A stretch of 64,000 nt of DNA from Hoeflea algicola (GCF_026619415.1 NZ_JAOVZR010000001.1:2643501-2707500), one strand, 5' to 3'. Shown: positions 42,300-51,641, counted from the first letter of the stretch. Made by a program: numbers and translations. Notes: generated from the letters alone by a model not told the origin.

Positions 42300-43339
42300 G
42301 ATTGAACCTCCGTGTGGGGCGATGCGACGACGATGCAGCAATTGCCCGGGCGCACCCTGCCCGGCTGCCGGCGTGCATAAACAATGCCACTGGTCCGATA
42401 GCGCAATTCGACTGGCGACCGCGCCGGTTGGGTCAGAAAGTGAACGCGTCCCGCAACGTCCCCAGCCGAAACTTCGGTGCCAAGGGGATGCAGCGCTTCG
42501 AACACACCGTCGTCTTCGGTGATCAAATGGGCAAGCGGCGACAGCGTGTAGAGTTTGGGGGCTGGTACCGGCGTTGCCATTCGTTGCGGCAACACACCGA
42601 CGCTGGCCAGAACATTTCGAATGCCGCGACGGCAAAGCGCGAGCGCCTCGATTGACGTGGTCCCGGCGCCGCCCATCTCGGTGCCGATCACCGTCATCCC
42701 GGCCCGAGCGGCCGACGCGGTGGCGGTGCGCGGATCACCGCGATTGTCGATCACCACCGCAAGCGGGGTGCCAAAGACAGAAGCGGCCTTGACATTGGCG
42801 GCATGTTGTTCGGGCGTGAGCCCGGGCTCGATCACGGCACTGGGGATGATATTCAGCGACGATCCACCCGAATGAAGATCGATAAACACGTCACCCATGG
42901 GGAACAGCACATCATTGACGAAGGCCGCAATTTGTTCGGTCGCGCTGCCCAAGGCGTCTCCCGGGAACACCCGGTTCATGTTGATCCCGTCGATGGGCGA
43001 AGTGCGTTGCGCTGCCAACACTGCGGGCTGGTTGATCGCAGGTATAATTATCAACCGCCCGGCAACATCGGCCACGTCGATATCGCGGATCAACTCGCCA
43101 AGGGCGATCGGTCCTTCGTATTCATCGCCGTGATTGCCTCCTTCGAGGATTACAGTCGGGCCCTCTCCGTTTTTGATCACCGCCACAGGCACCGGAATCA
43201 CTCCCCAAGCGTCATCATGAACCGAAAGCGGCACCTGAAAGGTTCCGATCTGTTTTCCGTCCCGGTCGAAATCAACCGTGACGTGATAAAGTTGCTTCTT
43301 GTGTGTCTCAGTCATTGTATCGCTCACTGTGATTTTCAT
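42296..43339 (-). CDS. Succinylglutamate desuccinylase/aspartoacylase family deacylase (DoeB-like)
   Basis: 347 residues. Zinc-site motifs of the M14-like deacylases are present: EGGNHGDEYEGPIALGEL (His and Glu, about residue 67), NMNRVFPGD (about 120) and DLHSGGSSLNIIPS (His, about 153); a catalytic Glu lies in GTEMGGAGTT (about 215). This pattern is closest in my reading to DoeB, the N-acetyl-diaminobutyrate deacetylase of ectoine breakdown. GAAGG precedes ATG 43339. Translationally coupled to the EutB-like gene. Confidence 0.82.
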   Translation of the reverse strand: MKITVSDTMTETHKKQLYHVTVDFDRDGKQIGTFQVPLSVHDDAWGVIPVPVAVIKNGEGPTVILEGGNHGDEYEGPIALGELIRDIDVADVAGRLIIIPAINQPAVLAAQRTSPIDGINMNRVFPGDALGSATEQIAAFVNDVLFPMGDVFIDLHSGGSSLNIIPSAVIEPGLTPEQHAANVKAASVFGTPLAVVIDNRGDPRTATASAARAGMTVIGTEMGGAGTTSIEALALCRRGIRNVLASVGVLPQRMATPVPAPKLYTLSPLAHLITEDDGVFEALHPLGTEVSAGDVAGRVHFLTQPARSPVELRYRTSGIVYARRQPGRVRPGNCCIVVASPHTEVQS

Positions 43340-43400
43340 GGAATGCCTTCGCGGTGTGGCACTTGCGAACCATTGATTTTGTATGTAAAAGTATATTTTT

Positions 43401-43420
43401 ATATTTGATAATATCTATCA
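43401..43420 (+). promoter_or_regulatory. Candidate IclR-type operator upstream of the frameshifted regulator
   Basis: TGATA-N5-TATCA inverted repeat at 43406-43420 within an AT-rich leader, just ahead of the ribosome site AGGAG. The 10-mer ATATTTGATA (43401-43410) also occurs in the divergent promoter at 49073-49082. Confidence 0.35.
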
Positions 43421-43433
43421 GGAGTATGTTCCC

Positions 43434-44311
43434 GTGCCGTCGAAACAGATACCGACCGCCAAAGCCCCGCCCGTCAAAAAACCACCCAAGAAAGTTGAAA
43501 AACGCTCTTATGAGGCGCCCGCCCTTGAAAAGGGATTGGATGTTCTGGAGCTTTTGGCCGGCCTTTCGCGGGGCGTCAACCAGAGTGAAATTGCGCAACT
43601 CTTGGGCCGTTCGCTGCAAGAGGTCTATCGTGTGGTCATGGTTCTGGAGCGGCGCGGTTATATTCAGAGGCACACAGGAGAAGACGGTTTTTATCTCTCG
43701 AACCGGGTATTTGACCTCGCCCATCGCTATCCGCCGCTGGCGCGTCTGGTGGATCTGGCGACGCCGATTATGAATGCCGCCTCTGTTGCCGCAGATCAGG
43801 CCATGCACATCGCCATTCTCGACAAAACAGATATCCGCGTCGTTGCCCAGGTCGACAGCCCCGCCCCCTCGGATTTCGACTGCGCGTTGGTACGAAGAAT
43901 CCGGCGATGGCCACCGCGTCGGGAAGATTGCTGGTGGCGTTTCAGTCGCCGGAGACCAAGGCGTGGATCCTTGACGAGCTGCGCCAGAACCAGTCGGCTG
44001 AAGATGCCGAGGCGTTGATCCGTCGTACCGAAAGGATTCATGCCCGTGGATACGAAATGGTGACCGGTGAAGGTTTGCAGGGCATCACCGATGTCAGCTT
44101 CCCGCTTATTGATCACAGCGGCTTTGCCACGGCGGCGCTGACCATGCCGTTCCTTCAGGCGGCGCGGCAACTGGTGGATTTCGATGCCGCCTGTCAGGCA
44201 GCCTTTGGTGCTGCGCAGACAATCACCGAGTTGCTGGGCGGTCGCCTGGCAGAGCCAACCTTTCCCCTCGCCCGTATTGCAGCCAAACGTCCCCCCGATC
44301 GGATCGGCTAG
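43434..44311 (+). pseudogene. IclR-family regulator with a one-base frameshift
   Basis: From GTG 43434 (AGGAG upstream) the frame encodes a basic leader, a winged helix (EKGLDVLELLAGLSRGVNQSEIAQLLGRSLQEVYRVVMVLERRGYI) and the start of the effector domain to PSDFDCAL. At about 43885-43895 the expected continuation moves to another frame, which reads KNPAMATASGRLLVAFQ...GYEMVTGEGLQGITDVSFPLIDHSGFATAALTM to 44311. Adding one base at GCGTTGG would restore ALGTKNPAMATASG. Total length about 292 codons, as expected. Either a sequencing error or a true knockout of the local regulator. Confidence 0.8.
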
Positions 44312-44322
44312 GCGAAGGATCG

Positions 44323-44673
44323 TCATGGGCCCGGCTCCTCTTGTGGCCTGTGGGCAAAGACCAAATCCAGCCAAAGCGGCGTGCCGTCTTCGTCACTGAT
44401 TTGCTCAAACACATGCGCCAACGAAGCCGTCCAGCGGGACTGAACCTCACTTGTGGCGGTAACGCGGCTGGCGTAATCGAACCCCTTTACGGTGCGCATC
44501 GCACTCACGACGAGATCACCGCGCCGCCATATGCGATAGTCATAAATGCCTGCTGCATCCAGCAAAGCCAGTATTTCTGGCCAGACCGCCCGATGCGCGC
44601 GATCATATTCAGCGCCCATGCCGGGCTTCAGCCGGTACATAAAGACAAGAGGTTCCTCCGGTGCTGCGTTCAT
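44323..44673 (-). CDS. rhaM: L-rhamnose mutarotase
   Basis: 116 residues: MYRLKPGMGAEYDRAHRAVWPEILALLDAAGIYDYRIWRRGD, with the conserved His and Tyr residues and WPE segment of RhaM proteins. The dimeric alpha/beta barrel interconverts rhamnopyranose anomers. Overlaps the upstream permease stop by 4 bases, hence co-translated as the last gene of the importer operon. This is the best hint to the importer ligand. Confidence 0.87.
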   Translation of the reverse strand: MNAAPEEPLVFMYRLKPGMGAEYDRAHRAVWPEILALLDAAGIYDYRIWRRGDLVVSAMRTVKGFDYASRVTATSEVQSRWTASLAHVFEQISDEDGTPLWLDLVFAHRPQEEPGP

Positions 44674-45533
44674 TTTACCGCTCCTGAAATGGCACCGCTC
44701 AGGATCTGCCGTTGAAACAGGAAATAAACAATCAGTACCGGCAAAAGGGCGATGATCATCCCCGCACTGATTAGCGGGATCGAGATGTCATATTGCCCCG
44801 ACAACAGCGCCACGCCGACCATCAGCGTGGTGTTGTCAGATCCGCCCATGATGACAAGCGGCAGCAACAAATCATTCCACATCCAGACGAAATTGAGGAT
44901 CGACAGCGCGGCCACAGCCGGGGCGGACACCGGCAGCAGGATCTGAAACAGGATACGCAATTCACCCGCCCCATCCAGACGCGCGGCTTCGATCAATTCA
45001 TCAGGAATGGCGCGAAAATAGGCCACCAGCAAATAGGTGCTGATCGGCAGACCAAACGAGGCATAGGCCAGGATCAGCCCGGCATAGGAATTGCCGAACC
45101 CCAGATCGAGGATCGTGGCATAGAGCGGATAGATGATCACCTGACTGGGAATCACCAGCATCGAAATGACAAACAGAAACAAAAGATTTCCGCCCTTGAT
45201 CCGCAATTTTGTGACCGCATAGGCTATCAACAACGCAGCAATGGTCGACAGGATCAATCCACCCCCGGTGGTGACGATGCTGTTCAACAACAGACGAGGC
45301 ACGTTCATCCGGCTGAACGTGGCGATATAGTTTTCCAGACTGATCGCATCCGGCAGGCCAAGCGGGTTTTGCGCATATCCGCTGCGGGATTTGAACGAGT
45401 TCACAACCGTGAACAACAGTGGGTAAAGCGCGGCCACGGCGACCACCACCAAAGCGCCCGTCACCAACCAGCGCACGAATGTTGAACGGGCGCGCGCCCT
45501 GGCGCGCCGGCGTACCGTCATCATTGTGCTCAT
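44670..45533 (-). CDS. Carbohydrate ABC importer permease (MalG type)
   Basis: 287 residues from MSTMMTVRRRARARARSTF; the longer upstream open frame lies inside the other permease gene and is ignored. Six helices; EAA loop IEAARLDGAGELRILFQILLPVSAP near residue 182; C-terminus FQRQILSGAISGAVK. Start overlaps the partner permease stop (ATGA). Confidence 0.92.
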   Translation of the reverse strand: MSTMMTVRRRARARARSTFVRWLVTGALVVVAVAALYPLLFTVVNSFKSRSGYAQNPLGLPDAISLENYIATFSRMNVPRLLLNSIVTTGGGLILSTIAALLIAYAVTKLRIKGGNLLFLFVISMLVIPSQVIIYPLYATILDLGFGNSYAGLILAYASFGLPISTYLLVAYFRAIPDELIEAARLDGAGELRILFQILLPVSAPAVAALSILNFVWMWNDLLLPLVIMGGSDNTTLMVGVALLSGQYDISIPLISAGMIIALLPVLIVYFLFQRQILSGAISGAVK

Positions 45534-46462
45534 TGCGATTTCCCCCGGCCATCCCGATACATCTGGCGCACAACAAAGGTCGAAATCACCGCGACAAAGA
45601 TGAAAAGCGCCATACCGATTGCCGCGCCCTTGCCCCGGTTGAGGAATTCGAACGTGGTGATGAACACCAGATACTCGGGCAACATCGTGGCACTGCCCGG
45701 CCCGCCACGCGTCATGGCGTAAACCAGCGGGAACATCCAAATCAGCATGCCCGACATGCACAGCACGGTCCAATAGCCGACAACTGGCTTTAGCAACGGC
45801 AGCGCAAAATTGAACAAAAGCCGCCAAAAACCGGCTCCGTCGAGACGGGCGGCTTCGATCACCTCCTGGGAAACAGTGGACAATCCGGCCAGATAGGTCA
45901 GTACACCCAGACCAAAAAAGCTCCACAGGGCGACGGCCGTCAGAGCAAACAGCGCGCTGTTCGGCCCGTTCAGCCATTCGATAGCAAAGCCCTCAAGCCC
46001 GGCCCCAATCAGCATCGCATTCAACGGGCCGTCCGGGGCCAGGATTTGGCGAAACATGATCCCGACCACGACTGGTGCGATCATATACGGCAGGAAATAG
46101 ATCGCGCGAAACGCCTTCCAGCCCGGCGTGCGCTGAAACAGCAGGATCGCGATGATCAACGGCAGGAATACCCAAACCGGCAGGCTGAGAAACACCATAA
46201 AGGCATTGCGAAACGACGTGATAAACATCGGATCGCGGAAAATGGCCTCGTAGTTTGCCAAGCCCGCAAAGCTCGGCTCGTAAAAGCCCTGTGTTTTTTG
46301 AAAGCTCATCCATACAACGCGGATCAGCGGCACCAATTTGAACGTGACGGCAAGGATAATCGCCGGAGCCACAAGAAGCGCGATCAGCCAGATACCCGCC
46401 TGTCGGGACCCGCGGCGTTTGGGATTTTCTGATCGACGAAGATTCATGTGCGGGCTTTCCAT
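45530..46462 (-). CDS. Carbohydrate ABC importer permease (MalF type)
   Basis: 310 residues, six helices, EAA loop IEAARLDGAGFWRLLFNFALPLLKP near residue 214. ATG 46447 is an alternative start, with GGAAAG 7 bases upstream. Follows a hairpin downstream of the binding-protein gene. Confidence 0.91.
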   Translation of the reverse strand: MESPHMNLRRSENPKRRGSRQAGIWLIALLVAPAIILAVTFKLVPLIRVVWMSFQKTQGFYEPSFAGLANYEAIFRDPMFITSFRNAFMVFLSLPVWVFLPLIIAILLFQRTPGWKAFRAIYFLPYMIAPVVVGIMFRQILAPDGPLNAMLIGAGLEGFAIEWLNGPNSALFALTAVALWSFFGLGVLTYLAGLSTVSQEVIEAARLDGAGFWRLLFNFALPLLKPVVGYWTVLCMSGMLIWMFPLVYAMTRGGPGSATMLPEYLVFITTFEFLNRGKGAAIGMALFIFVAVISTFVVRQMYRDGRGKSQ

Positions 46463-46483
46463 ATAACTCGACCTGGCGAATTG

Positions 46484-46510
46484 GCGGGGCGCATCTCGGA
46501 TACGCCCCGC
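46484..46510 (-). terminator. Intra-operon hairpin after the binding-protein gene
   Basis: Eight-base-pair stem (GCGGGGCG / CGCCCCGC) with an 11-base loop, 8 bases after the binding-protein stop, no T-run. Same arrangement as the hairpins at 14053 and 36671. Confidence 0.5.
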
Positions 46511-46517
46511 TCAGGCT

Positions 46518-47810
46518 TCAGTTTTTGCCAGGGCTGTCTTCGAGGGCCACCTGCATCCGCCCGACCCAATCTTCGACAGTCAAACGGCCAAGCGCGACCT
46601 CCTGCCAACCTCGAGCCAGCGCATCAACCTCTTGACCGCTCAACAGCACGCCCACATGAATCGTCGGCTTTGCAATGATTTCCCGAATTTGACTCAACGC
46701 TTCGGATTTCGGAAACAGCGCCGGGTCAACCTTTGAGTTAAGGGGAATACCACCGCCCAAACTGGTCAACAGATTGCCGTTTTCGACCCCGGCAATGAAT
46801 TTGACAAATTCCGCCGCCGCCTCTGGTTTTTCACTCCAGGATGTCACCCCGAAAACGCTGCTTTCAACGCCACTGAAACTTTTGGCAAGAGGTGCCTCAG
46901 GAACGATGGCGGGCCAACGCATCGCGCCCAGATTTTCATCGCCCAAAGCTTCACCGAAGGCGGCCCAGTTTACCGCATCGGCAATGATGGTCCCGGCAAA
47001 TCCTGCATTGCCGCTGGCGAAAATGTCCGTTGCGTCGGGCAGCATCGAAATTGACGGGGCGTTGGAATTTGACCAACCCTTCTGAGGAATTTCCGCCATG
47101 GCGGTCAAAATGCTCACCATCTTGGGGTCTGTCCAGGGCATGTCACCGGCCAGTACGGCGCGAATGTCATCTTCGGTCAGGAAGTTGCGCGCGATTTCGG
47201 GGAAGGACCAATAGGCGGGGAATGGCCCGGTCATCCCCAGCGCAAGACAGGTCTTATCGATGGCATTGATCGCGTCGCAGGCAGCCCCAAAGTCTTCCCA
47301 GGTGGTGGGCGGATTTTCCGGATCAAGTCCGGCCGCGCTCAGAACCTGCTTGTTGTAATACATGACGTTGCCTTGCAAACCGAAAGGCAGGCCGTAACAG
47401 GCGTTTGACAGGTCATAGCCCAGGCAGCCGCCAACACGCCCCAACAGATCATCACCCGCCGCCAACACATCGTCGGACAGTTCGATATAGCCCATGCGCC
47501 GGTCAAACAGTTCGAGCCCGGCATTCTGCTCCATCACGTCAGGGCCACTGCGGGTTGCGATATAGGGTCCTTGCACCTCGGCATAGCGGTCGAACGGCAC
47601 AGTTTCCAATTCAACCTTGATGTCGGGATGCTTTGTCTCGAACGCTTCGACGAGCGCAGCCCAGTACTCCGGTCCGCCCGGTTGCCAGTTCAAAACCTTG
47701 ATTGTTGTCACATCAGCAGCAAATGTGGCCGACGACAGCAATAGCGACACGGCAGCCCCCGTGACAAATGCACCGATGCGGCGCGAGATCCGTTTTTGCT
47801 TAGTGTTCAT
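46518..47810 (-). CDS. ABC importer solute-binding protein (family 1)
   Basis: 430 residues. Signal peptide: basic MNTKQKRISRRIG, hydrophobic AFVTGAAVSLLLSSATFA, cleavage likely before ADVTTIKVLNW. Mature domain: ALVEAFETKHPDIKVELETVPFDRY and NVMYYNKQVLSAAGLDPENPPTTWEDF, typical of sugar-binding proteins. Co-transcribed with two permeases and rhaM; rhamnose or a rhamnoside is a plausible ligand. Confidence 0.91.
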   Translation of the reverse strand: MNTKQKRISRRIGAFVTGAAVSLLLSSATFAADVTTIKVLNWQPGGPEYWAALVEAFETKHPDIKVELETVPFDRYAEVQGPYIATRSGPDVMEQNAGLELFDRRMGYIELSDDVLAAGDDLLGRVGGCLGYDLSNACYGLPFGLQGNVMYYNKQVLSAAGLDPENPPTTWEDFGAACDAINAIDKTCLALGMTGPFPAYWSFPEIARNFLTEDDIRAVLAGDMPWTDPKMVSILTAMAEIPQKGWSNSNAPSISMLPDATDIFASGNAGFAGTIIADAVNWAAFGEALGDENLGAMRWPAIVPEAPLAKSFSGVESSVFGVTSWSEKPEAAAEFVKFIAGVENGNLLTSLGGGIPLNSKVDPALFPKSEALSQIREIIAKPTIHVGVLLSGQEVDALARGWQEVALGRLTVEDWVGRMQVALEDSPGKN

Positions 47811-47929
47811 TTCTTTCCCTCCAAATCAGATATGCGCATTCCGCGCCCGTTTATTCGGCCGCCCAATAGCGGTTCGAAATTGGCTGATGTTCTTATTGTT
47901 TTTGCGGGCTTGTTTTGTGCCCGGGGTCG

Positions 47930-49009
47930 TCAGGACTTCGGCCTCACCCCTCCTTTGCGGCTGGATTCAAGGCCGGCATCCACAAGCAACATTGTTCGCA
48001 TTGAATCGGTGACGTCAGTGACCAGACAGTCATCTTCGCCTGCCGCAAATCGCTGAAGATTGGCCATGACATAGGCGAAGGAGTCTGGCATCCGCTCACC
48101 CGCCAGAGGCAGATGTGTCCAGCTATTGCCCTCAGTCACAATCTCCAGCCGCTCCGGAACCGGCTGGACATAATCGATCAGATACCCAACCGTCAGATGC
48201 GCCGCGCCCCTTGTCCCTTCGACACGGATTGTCGCGTCGATATGTTCGGGGCCGAAGTTGTAAGTGTGGTTCAGCGACAACGCGCAGCGCACCCGATCCC
48301 CGTAGTCGAGGATGATGCTCGAGCGCGCGTCCGCCAAATCGGGATAGCGTGGATGCTTGACCGCTTTGGCAAAGATGCTGTCGGGCTCGCCCAGAAGTCC
48401 TCTTATCCAATCAAGATAATGAATCGAATGCAGCGGCATTTCGACCGCTTTCATATGAGGGATAAACGACCACAACTCCCAAGGCATATAGACAGCAAGA
48501 TGCACATCAACATCGACAACCTCGCCAAACAGGCCTTTGCGAATAGCGTCTTCGATGGCCAGCATGGACGGGGTAAAGCGTAACTGAAAATTGGTTGCCG
48601 CAGTGATGTCACGCGCCTTTAGGGCGGCAACGATTTCACGCGCGGCATCGCCATCGGGGCCCAGCGGCTTTTGCAGCAACGCGGTCGCGCCCTTGGGCAG
48701 ACGCTTGACGGTATCCAGAAGGACGGCAGGCGGCAGCGCCAGGTCGAAAACGCCTGTGGTCCCGCAAGCTGCCAGCGCACTGTCCAATGTGTCATGCACC
48801 ACAGGCACTGAGAAATCGCGTGCCAAGTCATCGGCAACGTCGCGGTTCACATCAAAAACACCGGCAACCGGCAAACCCGTTTTGCGGTAGGCCGGAAGAT
48901 GCCCGTCACGCACAATCCCGCCACACCCGATAATGGTGATCGGTCGGGGCTGCGACGGCATCGGCCACGATTGTCGCAGTGCAGCAAGCTCATCAGAAAA
49001 TTGCGTCAT
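47930..49009 (-). CDS. Gfo/Idh/MocA-family oxidoreductase
   Basis: 359 residues from MTQFSDELAALRQSWPMPSQPR; AGGAG stands 10 bases upstream of ATG 49009, while a GTG at 49033 is less likely. Rossmann motif IIGCGGIVRDGHLPAYRKTGLPVAGVFD near residue 25; the conserved Lys-Pro step is LLQKPLGPDGD (Gln replaces the common Glu). C-terminal substrate domain includes MPLHSIHYLDWIRGLLG. NAD(P)-dependent oxidation of a sugar or cyclitol is the family reaction. First gene of the minus-strand rhamnose-type operon, 119 bases before the binding-protein gene. Confidence 0.87.
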   Translation of the reverse strand: MTQFSDELAALRQSWPMPSQPRPITIIGCGGIVRDGHLPAYRKTGLPVAGVFDVNRDVADDLARDFSVPVVHDTLDSALAACGTTGVFDLALPPAVLLDTVKRLPKGATALLQKPLGPDGDAAREIVAALKARDITAATNFQLRFTPSMLAIEDAIRKGLFGEVVDVDVHLAVYMPWELWSFIPHMKAVEMPLHSIHYLDWIRGLLGEPDSIFAKAVKHPRYPDLADARSSIILDYGDRVRCALSLNHTYNFGPEHIDATIRVEGTRGAAHLTVGYLIDYVQPVPERLEIVTEGNSWTHLPLAGERMPDSFAYVMANLQRFAAGEDDCLVTDVTDSMRTMLLVDAGLESSRKGGVRPKS

Positions 49010-49037
49010 GGTCAGGCCGCTCCTGTTTCGCACTCGA

Positions 49038-49082
49038 CGCTAACATATTATCATTAGCGAAAACAACTATTGATATTTGATA
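49038..49082. promoter_or_regulatory. Divergent promoter region with inverted repeat
   Basis: Perfect inverted repeat CGCTAA-N10-TTAGCG at 49038-49059, then TTGATAT repeated and ATATTTGATA at 49073-49082, the same 10-mer found before the IclR gene at 43.4 kb. Both divergent operons of the rhamnose-type locus start here. Confidence 0.45.
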
Positions 49083-49128
49083 TTCATTCCGGTCTACTGA
49101 CACCATTCAGACCAAGGGAGAAAACGGC

Positions 49129-50730
49129 ATGGCAATCAATGGCGCACCCCTTCACGTACACGCTGCGCGAATTCTGCAAGAAGGGTCAGCACCGGGGGTC
49201 TTGGACACCCTGACGGTGCATCTGATTGACGATCCGGAATTGGCAGAGGGGCATTTCACCATCACCCCGGTTGCCGACGGGGTCGAACTTCGCGGGGGAC
49301 CATTTTCTGGCGTGATCTATGCTGCGCAAGAGCTCTTGAAACGCTGTGGCCCCGACTTGAACCTGAGCCAACTGGGCGACGCGCCGATTTCCGATGGTCC
49401 CGGCATGCCCTATCTCAGCTTTTGGACATGGGATCACTCGACAAACTGGGAACTGTCCCAGATCGGCCACCAGGAAATCGGTGTATTCAATCCCTATCAA
49501 AAGCCGCCGGGCGGCTTTCTGGCCGATTACAAGCGCCTGGTGGATTTCTGTTCTGCGAACCGGATTGGCGGCGTCGTTATTTACGGTTTTCTGCGCGACA
49601 GTCACGGCGGTATCGAGGCCGCGCACGAGTTGTGCCGATATGGGCGGGAACGGGGTGTGCGCATCATTCCGGGCATCGCCATCGGCGCCTATGGCGGGGT
49701 GTATTGGGAAGGCAACCACCGCTTTAACCTGTCCACCTGGCTAAAGAGCAATCCCGAACATACGGCAAAGATGAGCCGCGACATCGGTTTTCAGATCGCC
49801 GATCTCGATTTTCCGCTGAACTTTCCCCATTCCGATTACACCATGACCGCCTGCCCAAGTGCACCCGAAACCATGGAATGGATGGAACAAGCGGTAACCT
49901 GGCTGGCCGAAACCTTTGATATCGGTGGTATCAACATCGAAAGCGGTGATTACGGCGTTTGCGATTGTGATCGATGCGTCGCGCGCCGCGCCAATGAAGC
50001 CGAGGCTGCCCGCCGCGAGGACGAATACGGCGACAGCTGGTCCCATTCCGACATGGCCGCAAACTTTCCACGTCTTTACCGCGCGGCCAAGGCGGCAAAG
50101 CCCGATCTTTGGATCTATTGCGAGATGCAATGGGACAATCTGGTCGAACCTGTCGCAGCCAGCGAACAGGCGAAATTGCCGCCCGGCGCGATCTATCAAC
50201 ACACGGCAAACCGTACATATTGGGCACGGTTGCGTGACACGGTGACAGCCGAATTTGTTGCCTCTCTGCCAACTCAACCCAACGTGTTGCGGTGCCAATT
50301 TGCCTGCCAATGGAACGGCGACGGTCGGACCGAACGTTATGCTTTCAATGCCCGCAGCTTTGCCGACATGTGCCAGCGCGGTCATGCCATGGGCATGAAG
50401 GGCCTGACGATCTGGGGCGAAGTATCTGCCTATAACGCCACCACCGAGATCGGATATCTGGCATTTTCGCGCTTTGGCTGGGACCCTACGCTGAGTTGGG
50501 AAGAATTCCTTGATCGCGACGTCGCACCGTTGTTTGACTCGCGCGAACAGGCGGATCGCTTCATCGCCATCGCCGAAGAAATTGACGCCAATGCGCAACT
50601 TCCGCTGGCCCGGCTCGACACGCTTGCCGAAAATGCGTTGGCCGAGATAACCAATGCGCCGCCTGAAACCGCCCGGCGCTGGCTGACGCTGATCGAGCGG
50701 ATCACCCAACGCCGCTACATGGGCCACTGA
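49129..50730 (+). CDS. Large TIM-barrel protein, probable glycoside hydrolase of unassigned family
   Basis: 533 residues, no signal peptide. The N-terminus (VADGVELRGGPFSGVIYAAQELLKR, about 47-72) resembles the small beta-alpha domain that precedes the barrel in GH20/GH67-like enzymes. The barrel begins MPYLSFWTWDHSTNWEL (about 93). Likely active-site strands include GVVIYGFLRDSHGG, GVRIIPGIAIGAYGGVYWEG, GINIESGDYGVCDCDRCVARR (about 264-284, with Cys residues that may bind metal), LWIYCEMQWDN and KGLTIWGEVSAYNA. The absence of export signals implies action on an imported oligosaccharide or glycoside. I cannot place it in a named family. It is coupled to a lactonase and an ABC ATPase gene. Confidence 0.7.
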   Translation: MAINGAPLHVHAARILQEGSAPGVLDTLTVHLIDDPELAEGHFTITPVADGVELRGGPFSGVIYAAQELLKRCGPDLNLSQLGDAPISDGPGMPYLSFWTWDHSTNWELSQIGHQEIGVFNPYQKPPGGFLADYKRLVDFCSANRIGGVVIYGFLRDSHGGIEAAHELCRYGRERGVRIIPGIAIGAYGGVYWEGNHRFNLSTWLKSNPEHTAKMSRDIGFQIADLDFPLNFPHSDYTMTACPSAPETMEWMEQAVTWLAETFDIGGINIESGDYGVCDCDRCVARRANEAEAARREDEYGDSWSHSDMAANFPRLYRAAKAAKPDLWIYCEMQWDNLVEPVAASEQAKLPPGAIYQHTANRTYWARLRDTVTAEFVASLPTQPNVLRCQFACQWNGDGRTERYAFNARSFADMCQRGHAMGMKGLTIWGEVSAYNATTEIGYLAFSRFGWDPTLSWEEFLDRDVAPLFDSREQADRFIAIAEEIDANAQLPLARLDTLAENALAEITNAPPETARRWLTLIERITQRRYMGH

Positions 50731-50732
50731 TC

Positions 50733-51641
50733 ATGGCCGCGCTTGTGGACGACAAGGGACGTTACACCGGTCCGATCATCGATTCCCACCATCACTTTTG
50801 GGATCGAACGCTGGACCGTCACCCTTGGTTGCGCGGCAAAAATGACCCGGTGCTGGGGCAATCATGTCTGCCCCAGGATTACCTGGGGGCAGTCGAAGGG
50901 TTTGACGTGGTGGCCAGCGTGCATATCGAGGCAAACTGGGATCCCGCCGATCCGATGGGCGAGACCGACTGGCTTGATGCCCTGTCCCGTCCTGATGGCA
51001 TCGCCGCGCGCTATGTGGCCTTTGCCGATCTGGGCCACGCCGGGGTCGAGCCATATCTTGAAGCGCTCGCCGGCCGCGAGCGGGTGGTTGGCATCCGCGA
51101 CATTGTCAGTTGGCATCCTGACCCGACCCGATCGGCAGTCACTGATCGTCACCGGATGGCCGATCCGAGTTGGCGCGCGGGCCTGGCGCGGCTCGCCCCC
51201 CTTGATCTGTCGTTTGATCTGTTGATGTCGCCCTGGCAGATCGAGGATGCGCTGGATCTGGTGCGAAATTTCCCAGACCAGCGCTTCGCCATCAACCATT
51301 GCGGATCCCCTTTTGACCGCAGCCCGGAGGGCATGGCCCATTGGGCAAACGGCCTGAAACTTTTGGCAGAGGTCCCAAATGTCGTGCTTAAGATTTCGGA
51401 TCTGGTGGCCTATGACCCGGACTGGAATGCCGAAAGCCTGTCCTCGGTTGCGCTGACCTGCCTCGACGCTTTTGGTATTTCCCGCTGCATGCTGGGCAGC
51501 GACCATCCGGTCGTCACTTTCCATGCAAGTTTCCAGCAAACCTACGACAATTTTCTCCGGACCTTTGCCGGGTTATCCGGGACCGAACAACATGCGTTGT
51601 TTGCCGGCAATGCCGCACAGTTTTACCGCATTCCAACCTGA
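50733..51641 (+). CDS. Amidohydrolase-2 family sugar lactonase (rhamnonolactonase-like)
   Basis: 302 residues. Motifs: IIDSHHHFWDRTLDRHPWL (about 15), VASVHIEANWDP (about 63), VVGIRDIVSW (about 114), FAINHCGSPFDR (about 190), CMLGSDHPV (about 258). Starts three bases after the preceding stop. Parallels the lactonase at 31.7 kb but is clearly diverged. With rhaM in the divergent operon, hydrolysis of an L-rhamnonolactone-type ester is likely. Confidence 0.82.
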   Translation: MAALVDDKGRYTGPIIDSHHHFWDRTLDRHPWLRGKNDPVLGQSCLPQDYLGAVEGFDVVASVHIEANWDPADPMGETDWLDALSRPDGIAARYVAFADLGHAGVEPYLEALAGRERVVGIRDIVSWHPDPTRSAVTDRHRMADPSWRAGLARLAPLDLSFDLLMSPWQIEDALDLVRNFPDQRFAINHCGSPFDRSPEGMAHWANGLKLLAEVPNVVLKISDLVAYDPDWNAESLSSVALTCLDAFGISRCMLGSDHPVVTFHASFQQTYDNFLRTFAGLSGTEQHALFAGNAAQFYRIPT

